A stretch of DNA of 38,386 nt from Bacteroidales bacterium. Lineage in GTDB: Bacteria > Bacteroidota > Bacteroidia > Bacteroidales > UBA12077. Below, one piece after another: positions 32,515 through 38,386 of the stretch; the stretch's first letter is position 1; every line of letters starts with the position of its first letter. Under the pieces are notes generated by a model. It was not told the DNA's origin and searched no databases. It saw nothing but the letters and a program-made list of their open reading frames with translations. The stretch is from positions 1-38,386 of the forward strand of contig WTBR01000199.1 in the NCBI GenBank assembly GCA_013138975.1. The letters run 5' to 3'. Position numbers and translations under genes: made by a program.

Positions 32515-35112
32515 ATGAAGAAGACTATATTGTTTATTTGTTTCAATATTTTGGTAATCAATTTATTTTCACAATCTCCGCAATTTTTTAATTATCAAGC
32601 TGTAATTAGAAATAGTACAGGTGCATTGATCACAAATCAGGACGTAAGTTTTAGAATTTCCATTATCACAGGTAGTGCAACAGGAAATACTGTATTTCAA
32701 GAAATACATGATAACCAATCAAACGATAATGGTATGTGTAATCTAAAAATTGGAAATGGAACCAGCCAAACTACGAGCTTTGATTTAATTGATTGGGGTG
32801 CTGGTAGTTATTATTTAAAAATAGAGATTGATGAAAATGCCGGTACAACTTACACTAATATGGGTACTGTTCAATTATTATCAGTGCCATACTCATTATA
32901 TTCTTCAAAAGCAGGGAATTCTACATATTCTGTTTATTCAGATACTGCGTCATATTCTTCAAACGCAGGGATTTCTATATATTCGGTTTATTCAGATACT
33001 GCGGCATTTGCAAGTAAAGTTGATAGTACAATAATTGCTGATACAGCTTTAGTTGCTAAAGATTTCGTTAATAATACTTTGTACTTTTCTGATACTGATA
33101 CTCTTTTTGCAGTAAAAGACAGAGAAGGAAATATCGTTTTTGCAGTTTTTCCTGATGGCGCAGAAATATACGTGAATGAAACGGCGAAAGGAAAAGTTGG
33201 AGGATTTGCTGTTAGTGGACGATCGCCCTCAAAATCAGTTAAAGAAAATTATTTTGTTGTTACAGCCGATAGCACAAGGGTATTTGTAAATGAGGCAGCA
33301 AAAGGAAAAGTTGGTGGGTTTGCCGTTAGTGGTCGATCACCTTCAAAAACTATTGAAGAGGATTACTTATTAGTTACAGCCGATAGTACCAGAGTTTATG
33401 TAAATCAATCAGAAACTAAAGGAAAAGTAGGCGGATTTGCTGTAAGTGGCCGTTCTCCTTCAAAAGAAACTACAAGTAATTTCATGGTATTAACACCGGA
33501 AAATTACTTTATTGGTCATGGAAGTGGTAGTAATAATACAACAGGTTTATACAACTCTTTTTTGGGATTTGAGGCAGGTTTATCAAATACTGAAGGAAAC
33601 AAAAATGTATTTGTAGGTAATATTTCAGGAAAATATAATACCACAGGATATTTAAATACATTTATCGGTGATGAAACCGGAACTTTCAATACAACAGGAT
33701 ATAAAAATGTTTTTGTAGGAACATATAGTGGATTTAATAATACAGAAGGATTTGCCAATGTATTTTTGGGAACAACAGCAGGACCATATAATACTACTGG
33801 TAACCGAAATATATTTATTGGTCAGGCAAGTGGTTACTATAATGAAATAGCTAATTATAATATATTTATTGGTAATCAGAGTGGTGTAAGTAATACAGAG
33901 GGAGAATTTAATGTGTTTTTAGGTACAAACTCTGGTCGTCAGAATGTTAGTGGAGAATATAATGTATATGTTGGCGAACAAACAGGATATGCGAATATCG
34001 TTGGATCAGAAAATACTTATATTGGCCATAATGCAGGTAACGAAGGCGAGGATGGAAGTTTCAATACTTTTTTGGGTAGTCATGCAGGATTCAAGAATGC
34101 AGGCTCAGAAAATACATTTGTTGGTCATAGTGCAGGTTTTGAAGGACTAAACGGTGAAAATAATACATTTGTTGGTAGTTTTGCCGGACTAAATAATTCA
34201 GGTTCATATAATAATTTTATTGGAAACTATGCAGGATTTCTTAATACGGGAGGTAGTGGTAATGTATTTCTTGGCCCTTATGCAGGTTATAAGACACTAG
34301 GAAATAATAATATATTTATAGGTTTTGGTGCGGGATCTGAAGATGTAACAGCTTCAAATAAATTATATATTGATAATACAGATACCAGTGAACCTTTAAT
34401 TTATGGTGAATTTGATAATGATATATTGAGAATAAACGGAAAAGTAGGTATAAATACTTATCCATTTTATCAATTTGAAATAGCAAATACCAGTGGGCCG
34501 GCTTATGCAAGAGTAAAAGGAATTGCAGATGATTTCAGTTATGCCCGAGTTGTTCTTATGTCGGATGAGGAAACGGATAAACGTTGGGATATTAGCCATA
34601 ATTTATCGAATAACTTTGAATTTATTTATAATGATGGTACAACATGGTTCGATAAATTATTAGAAATAAATAATAATGGAGACTTAACAACCGGTGGTTC
34701 AATTTTTCCTTTAAACGATGACGCATTTAACTTAGGAAGTCCTACTAAGAGATGGAATTATATTTATGCAACTAACGATGTTATTCAACTATCTGATATA
34801 CGATTTAAGGACAATGTTCAAGAAATAAATTATGGATTAGAGCAAATATTAATGCTTCGACCTGTAAGCTATAATTGGAAAGATAAAAAAGATGAAGGAT
34901 TGAAACTTGGATTAATAGCGCAAGAAGTTCAACTAATAATTAGTGAAATTGTAAACGTCGGTGATGATGTTAATAAAACGTTAGGAATTGAATATTCTTC
35001 TTTAGTTCCGGTTCTAATAAAAGGAATGCAAGATCAACAAGCACAAATTGAAGATCTGAAAAAAATGGTATTAGATCTTAAAACTGTAATTGAAGAATTA
35101 AAGTCAAAATAG
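32515..35112 (+). CDS. Repeat-rich surface protein with S74 autochaperone domain
   Basis: The 865-residue protein has a signal peptide (1-20, NLFSQ) and an N-terminal domain (22-130; FFNYQAVIRNSTG) common in Bacteroidota adhesin-like proteins. Three copies of KGKVGGFAVSGRSPSK follow (225-240, 263-278, 302-317). About 16 repeats of mostly 17 residues (340-608; NTTGxxNxFxGxxAG) come next, as in trimeric beta-roll stalks or heads. The C-terminus (about 755-865) is a peptidase S74 intramolecular chaperone: LSDIRFKDNV, with the autocleavage Ser760 and Lys765, LIAQEVQ, and a final coiled coil. Such chaperones trimerise a beta-helical fibre and cut themselves off. A phage origin is unlikely, since no phage gene is nearby. 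Its role is probably surface adhesion or structure. Confidence 0.85.
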   Translation: MKKTILFICFNILVINLFSQSPQFFNYQAVIRNSTGALITNQDVSFRISIITGSATGNTVFQEIHDNQSNDNGMCNLKIGNGTSQTTSFDLIDWGAGSYYLKIEIDENAGTTYTNMGTVQLLSVPYSLYSSKAGNSTYSVYSDTASYSSNAGISIYSVYSDTAAFASKVDSTIIADTALVAKDFVNNTLYFSDTDTLFAVKDREGNIVFAVFPDGAEIYVNETAKGKVGGFAVSGRSPSKSVKENYFVVTADSTRVFVNEAAKGKVGGFAVSGRSPSKTIEEDYLLVTADSTRVYVNQSETKGKVGGFAVSGRSPSKETTSNFMVLTPENYFIGHGSGSNNTTGLYNSFLGFEAGLSNTEGNKNVFVGNISGKYNTTGYLNTFIGDETGTFNTTGYKNVFVGTYSGFNNTEGFANVFLGTTAGPYNTTGNRNIFIGQASGYYNEIANYNIFIGNQSGVSNTEGEFNVFLGTNSGRQNVSGEYNVYVGEQTGYANIVGSENTYIGHNAGNEGEDGSFNTFLGSHAGFKNAGSENTFVGHSAGFEGLNGENNTFVGSFAGLNNSGSYNNFIGNYAGFLNTGGSGNVFLGPYAGYKTLGNNNIFIGFGAGSEDVTASNKLYIDNTDTSEPLIYGEFDNDILRINGKVGINTYPFYQFEIANTSGPAYARVKGIADDFSYARVVLMSDEETDKRWDISHNLSNNFEFIYNDGTTWFDKLLEINNNGDLTTGGSIFPLNDDAFNLGSPTKRWNYIYATNDVIQLSDIRFKDNVQEINYGLEQILMLRPVSYNWKDKKDEGLKLGLIAQEVQLIISEIVNVGDDVNKTLGIEYSSLVPVLIKGMQDQQAQIEDLKKMVLDLKTVIEELKSK
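33187..33468 (+). repeat. Three repeats encoding KGKVGGFAVSGRSPSK
   Basis: Codons for this 16-residue motif recur at intervals of 38 and 39 residues within the adhesin gene. The protein sequence is identical in the three copies while codons differ at several third positions, so selection on the protein, not recent copying, maintains them. Confidence 0.8.
33532..34338 (+). repeat. About 16 repeats of 17 codons in the adhesin gene
   Basis: The period is mostly 51 bases, coding NTxGxxNxFxGxxAGxx, with shorter and longer units near the C-terminal end (15-19 residues). The units differ enough that the array is not a simple satellite, but repeat-number change by recombination is possible. Confidence 0.8.
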
Positions 35113-35243
35113 CATTGTAGAAAGTATATTTTTAAGTTTATAAAAAATATAATGTATGTAGTTTTATATTTTTTCGTATGAATACGACATTGTTGATTCT
35201 GCGAAGGCTACATCAGCTTTTCGCTTTACACATATAAATATAT

Positions 35244-35297
35244 AGGTGGAACTCAGTTCCATCTAAGCAATAGTTGAACAAAACCGCCTTTGGGCGG
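35244..35297. repeat. Double hairpin, possibly REP-like copy 3
   Basis: AGGTGGAACT (35244-35253) and AGTTCCATCT (35255-35264) pair over ten bases with one wobble and a one-base loop. A 19-base linker follows, then CCGCC-TTTG-GGCGG (35284-35297). The two-hairpin layout is like copies 1 and 2, but the GGCGTT loop is missing, so kinship is uncertain. Confidence 0.45.
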
Positions 35298-35427
35298 CAA
35301 TCTGGCAATAATTGGTTACTTTTCAATTTATTATGATGCAAACAAGCATTTTTTCACAAAACTACTTTAAATAAACACTCCCAAATTATCCGTTCCAGAT
35401 TGAATGCCCATAGCAACGGACGGCATC

Positions 35428-35561
35428 GTCCAACAGAATTCTATCAACAATTTCTAGTGGGAATAGGATGGATTGAAGAATATTAGAATCACAAGCTTTG
35501 TATTGTTGTTTAATAATTATATTTTTATAGAAACAGTTGATAGAATACTAATACGTTAGGC
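35428..35561. repeat. attC-like site
   Basis: The ends fit the integron attC core consensus: GTCCAAC (RYYYAAC, 35428-35434) and GTTAGGC (GTTRRRY, 35555-35561). Between them is an imperfect 21-base inverted repeat with three mismatches (35436-35456 and 35528-35548, core ATTCTATCAAC/GTTGATAGAAT) around a 71-base centre. The length of 134 bases is within the known attC range. No integrase or cassette array is in the window, so this may be a solo site or a chance likeness. Confidence 0.35.
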
Positions 35562-35768
35562 ACAAGGGTTTTTAAAATTCAAAAAAACAATCTGATAGCT
35601 TTCTTATAAATTGATTCTTTCTGCAAATAAGACAAATAATAATTTAGTATTCCGGCCCGCTTTTGCACTATCGTGCAATTAAAAAAATCTATCGAGTATA
35701 AAGCACATTTGCTCCACTTCGTTTCACAAAAGAGCTTAAATTTTACCTAATTAATAAAGTAGTTAGTT

Positions 35769-36740
35769 TCATTCTTTCCTTAATATTACTCCGCCATTTC
35801 CAACTACAAATATTTTTTCATCAGGAGTTTTTGTTATAGCCGAAAAAATCATTGAGCTATCTGTATGATCTTCTTTCCAGGAAATACCCCCATCAATTGT
35901 TTTGAAAACAGAGCGACTACTCAATCCATATCCTTCGTCTTGCGACAAAAACACTATTCCACTAAATATTCTAGGAAGTGAGTCTGATAATAAATTCCAA
36001 CTTACACCACCATCTTGAGTAATGAAAAACTCTTTGTTAAAATTTGTTATGTACCCTATATCATTAGTAATAAAATCCATAGACATAATTTCCCACTCAT
36101 AAACCTCTTTAATATCTCCTATGTTAGTCCAAGTGTTACCACCATCAATTGTTTTATGTAATATGCCATATGACATACCGTCCCAACTTGCTCCTCCAGC
36201 AAGATATCCAATTTCATTAGAAACAAATTTCATTTTATTACAAAATCCACCCTCATATACTTCTTCCCAATTTAAGCCTCCATCATTTGTTTTTCGAACT
36301 CTACCACTTTTATAAATCAATCCATTTTTTGTATCAAAAAAAATGATCTCAAAAATAGTGGAAGCTATATTACTTAATTCTCCGAGTTCCTCATATGAGT
36401 ATCCCCCATTGTTTGTTTTATAAAGACCATTTCTTCCCAGATAAAATTCATTTTCATTTAATACAAATACTTTATATGATACATAATTATTTCCATAATT
36501 AACAGCTTGCCACTCCAATCCTCCGTTTTCTGTTTTTAATACTGTGCCTTCTGCACCGCAAATTACTCCAAAGTCTTTATTTAGAAATTCAATATCTGTA
36601 AGACTTTTATATCCTGTAGGACTTGTAATCCTTTCCCATCCTGCCGGAATAGGGTCAGGAGTATTATCATCATCTGAACAAGCAAATGAAAGCAATATAA
36701 TAATTAATATTGCTATAAATAATTTTATTGAATGACTCAT
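35769..36740 (-). CDS. YCF48-like repeat lipoprotein, downstream copy
   Basis: The 323-residue protein has a lipoprotein signal ending LLSFAC, with lipid-carrying Cys21, and an acidic DDDNTPDPIP linker. The body is made of YCF48/BNR-like beta-propeller repeats, seen as GTVLKTENGGLEW, GLYKTNNGGYSYEE, RVRKTNDGGLNW, ILHKTIDGGNTW, FFITQDGGVSW and VFKTIDGGISW. Such propellers are common in exported Bacteroidota proteins and serve as binding scaffolds; no enzyme motif is seen. It starts six bases after the stop of a near-identical gene, so the pair is an operon made by tandem duplication. No lipoprotein export signal rich in acidic residues can be judged with certainty, though S-D-D-D after the Cys fits surface export in this phylum. 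Confidence 0.85.
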   Translation of the reverse strand: MSHSIKLFIAILIIILLSFACSDDDNTPDPIPAGWERITSPTGYKSLTDIEFLNKDFGVICGAEGTVLKTENGGLEWQAVNYGNNYVSYKVFVLNENEFYLGRNGLYKTNNGGYSYEELGELSNIASTIFEIIFFDTKNGLIYKSGRVRKTNDGGLNWEEVYEGGFCNKMKFVSNEIGYLAGGASWDGMSYGILHKTIDGGNTWTNIGDIKEVYEWEIMSMDFITNDIGYITNFNKEFFITQDGGVSWNLLSDSLPRIFSGIVFLSQDEGYGLSSRSVFKTIDGGISWKEDHTDSSMIFSAITKTPDEKIFVVGNGGVILRKE

Positions 36741-36746
36741 ATTAAA

Positions 36747-37706
36747 TTATTCTTTCCTTAATATTACTCCGCCATTTCCAACTACAAATATTTTTTCATC
36801 AGGAGTTTTTGTTATAGCCGAAAAAGTAAATGAGCTATTTGTATAATCTTCTTTCCAGGAAATACCCCCATCAATTGTTTTAAAAATTGAGGAACTGCTC
36901 AATCCATATCCTTCATATTGCGACAAAAACACTATTCCTTTAAATATTCTAGGAAGTGAGTTTGATAATAAATACCAACTTACACCACCATCTTGAGTAA
37001 TGAAAAACTCTTTGTTAAAATTTGTTATGTACCCTATGTCATTAGTAATAAAATCCATAGACATAATTTCCCACTCATAAACCTCTTTAATATCTCCTAT
37101 GTCAGTCCAAGTGTTACCACCATCAATTGTTTTATGTAATATGCCATATGACATACCGTCCCAACTTGCTCCTCCTGAAATATATCCTACATTATTGGAG
37201 CTAAACTGCATTTTATCACAAAATCCACCGTTATATACTTCTTCCCAATTCAAGCCTCCATCATTTGTTTTAAAAACTCTACCACCTTTACAAATTAATC
37301 CATTTTTTGTATCAAAAAAATTGATTCCGAAAATAGTTGCTCCAAAACTACTTAAATTGCCAATTTCAGTATAGGAAAGCCCCCCATTGTTTGTTTTATA
37401 AAGACCAGTTCTTCCCAGATAAAACTCATTTTCATTTAATACAAATACTTTATATGATACATAATTATTTCCATAATTAACAGCTTGCCATTCCAAGCCA
37501 CCGTTTTCTGTTTTTAATACTGTGCCTTCTATACCAGAAATTACTCCAAAGTCTTTATTTAGAAATTCAATATCTGTAAGGCTTTTATATCCTGTAGGAC
37601 TTGTAATCCTTTCCCATCCTGCCGGAATAGGGTCGGGAGTATTATCATTATCTGAACAAGCAAATGAAAGCAATATAATAATTAGAAATACTGTAAGTTT
37701 TTTCAT
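36747..37706 (-). CDS. YCF48-like repeat lipoprotein, upstream copy
   Basis: The 319-residue paralogue of the next gene has a signal peptide MKKLTVFLIIILLSFAC (lipid-carrying Cys17), SDNDNTPD, then the same propeller repeats. The two proteins differ at only about four positions in the first 95 mature residues and are identical across a long block around TIDGGNTWT and TNFNKEFFITQDGG. They differ at about twenty positions in a segment between the second and fourth repeats. This mosaic pattern suggests gene conversion or selection on one face. It is the first gene of the two-gene operon; the promoter should lie in 37707-37784. Confidence 0.85.
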   Translation of the reverse strand: MKKLTVFLIIILLSFACSDNDNTPDPIPAGWERITSPTGYKSLTDIEFLNKDFGVISGIEGTVLKTENGGLEWQAVNYGNNYVSYKVFVLNENEFYLGRTGLYKTNNGGLSYTEIGNLSSFGATIFGINFFDTKNGLICKGGRVFKTNDGGLNWEEVYNGGFCDKMQFSSNNVGYISGGASWDGMSYGILHKTIDGGNTWTDIGDIKEVYEWEIMSMDFITNDIGYITNFNKEFFITQDGGVSWYLLSNSLPRIFKGIVFLSQYEGYGLSSSSIFKTIDGGISWKEDYTNSSFTFSAITKTPDEKIFVVGNGGVILRKE

Positions 37707-37784
37707 AAAACTTCTATTTATAAGATTGTATTAATATATTATTTTTTGTTTAATAATTAAAATAATGATAACTTAGGTTTTAAT

Positions 37785-37821
37785 AGAGCCATCAATAAAC
37801 TGAATAAGATTTGATGGCTCT
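37785..37821 (-). terminator. Hairpin terminator after the T9SS protein gene
   Basis: AGAGCCATCAA (37785-37795) and TTGATGGCTCT (37811-37821) form a perfect 11-base stem around a 15-base loop. It starts 15 bases after the stop codon at 37836, reading leftwards. No long T-run follows, which is common for hairpins at gene ends in this phylum. Confidence 0.65.
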
Positions 37822-37835
37822 GTTATATATATAAG

Positions 37836-38386
37836 CTATTTAATAGTTAAGCGTTTTTGATGTAATTTACCTTTTTTATCTTTTACAGTTAGAATGTAAA
37901 CACCGTTTTTAAAAATTGAATTTTTAAATGAATATGTATCTGAACTAAAGCTTTCTTGAAGCAATAAATTACCTGATAAATCATAAAGTTTAATTTCATT
38001 TTCTACGAGACTATAAGCTTCAGGATATTCATCACAGGGGTCATCTGGAAGAGGTTGTATTTTTAATATTGTAATTTCATCCTTTTTTCCAGGATTAGGA
38101 TAAATAGTCATTACAGGGTCGCAAGGGTCAGGATCTTCAGGATCATCAGGATCTTCAGGATCATCTCCTCCACTTGGATTATAAACATTTATTACCCTGT
38201 CTTGATAATAACTAGCACACCAATAGTTTCGAGCTTCACATCGGAGTATGTATGTTCCGGAGCAAGTACCATGATTAACAAGAACACTTGTTCCTGTATT
38301 AGAACCTATAAAACGAGGAAGTGTGAAAGAGATACAACCCATTGTATAAGGTATTATTGACCAAACATAGCTTGATGTTAATGTAT
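37836..38386 (-). CDS. C-terminal part of a T9SS-secreted protein (runs off the window)
   Basis: The frame stays open to the right edge; an internal Met at 38342 is not likely to be the start, since upstream codons continue (TLTSSYVWSIIPYT). The visible part has a cysteine-containing beta region (TCSGTYILRCEARNYWC), an acidic Asp-Pro linker (DDPEDPDDPEDPDPCDP), and a type A sorting domain: MTIYPNPGKKDE, then EIKLYDLSGNLLL, and FKNGVYILTVKDKKGK ending KRLTIK. The sorting domain directs export through the outer membrane by the type IX system and anchoring or release at the surface. What the N-terminal part does is outside the window. Confidence 0.88.
   Translation of the reverse strand, partial: TLTSSYVWSIIPYTMGCISFTLPRFIGSNTGTSVLVNHGTCSGTYILRCEARNYWCASYYQDRVINVYNPSGGDDPEDPDDPEDPDPCDPVMTIYPNPGKKDEITILKIQPLPDDPCDEYPEAYSLVENEIKLYDLSGNLLLQESFSSDTYSFKNSIFKNGVYILTVKDKKGKLHQKRLTIK
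38131..38166 (-). repeat. 18-base tandem repeat encoding the Asp-Pro linker
   Basis: Two near-identical 18-base units (GGATCTTCAGGATCATCA and the same with a final T) lie in tandem and code the DDPEDP linker on the minus strand. The repeat is prone to length change, which would lengthen or shorten the linker without breaking the frame. Confidence 0.75.

Larger units (their letters stand above)
35113..35768. other. Intergenic region with hairpins and an attC-like site
   Basis: I see no coding region in 656 bases. It holds a near-perfect palindrome (35244-35264) and CCGCC-TTTG-GGCGG (35284-35297), which together resemble a third, diverged double hairpin. It also holds a GGACG-GCAT-CGTCC hairpin (35417-35430), the attC-like site at 35428-35561, and TTGCAC-TATC-GTGCAA (35663-35678). 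The genes on either side converge on it, so two terminators are expected here. Confidence 0.55.

Noticed and set aside
32515..35112. S74-domain gene as part of a prophage
   Set aside because: No phage structural, lysis or integrase genes lie nearby, and the protein has a signal peptide and adhesin-type N-terminus.
38342..38386. Met at 38342 as the start of a complete small protein
   Set aside because: The frame stays open to the window edge with sensible beta-type sequence, and a T9SS cargo would need a signal peptide further upstream.

Overview
The window is AT-rich DNA that reads as a Bacteroidota chromosome, probably Bacteroidales/Marinilabiliales-like. The evidence is a C-terminal T9SS type A sorting domain, tandem 8-TM FtsX permeases of the Bacteroidota type, TPR-histidine kinases with signal peptides, an HsmA-family protein, a DUF1987/SiaC protein, and hairpin-rich REP-like intergenic repeats. 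No tRNA, rRNA, CRISPR array or intact mobile element was seen.

Layout. (1) 1-2515: the start of an SDR oxidoreductase on the minus strand, a 770-base structured gap, then a HAMP-GAF membrane sensor with no output domain. (2) 2538-12736: an NtrB-like kinase and an NtrC-like sigma-54 activator, divergent from three tandem FtsX/MacB-type permeases. The gap between them carries a good -24/-12 promoter and two 17-base dyads 22 bases apart, so the two-component system very likely switches on the permease operon. No ATPase gene is present beside it. (3) 12737-13469: a repeat-rich gap with the remnant of an IS200-like (Y1/RAYT) transposase, a REP-like double hairpin, and a 240-base nested inverted repeat that ends 23 bases before the next gene. 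(4) 13470-21578: a signalling cluster made of an exported TPR-CHAT caspase-like protein, a FecR-like exported protein, a TPR histidine kinase, a SiaC-family phosphoprotein and a REC-HTH response regulator. (5) 21919-30044: mostly housekeeping genes (endonuclease III, an ABC-F ATPase, an HsmA-family protein, a SulP anion transporter, chorismate synthase) plus a second TPR histidine kinase. (6) 30170-38386: envelope and surface genes, namely a TPR-PrsW intramembrane protease, a large repeat adhesin with an S74 autoprocessing chaperone domain, two tandem YCF48-like lipoproteins, and the C-terminus of a T9SS-secreted protein.

The most interesting points are the NtrBC/sigma-54 control of an ATPase-less FtsX triplet; the exported TPR-CHAT protein with a FecR-like neighbour and a divergent TPR kinase, preceded by an attC-like folded element; two REP-like double hairpins whose stems differ in sequence but keep pairing; and a second attC-like site at 35428-35561. 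Protein families were assigned by eye from motifs; no database search was possible.
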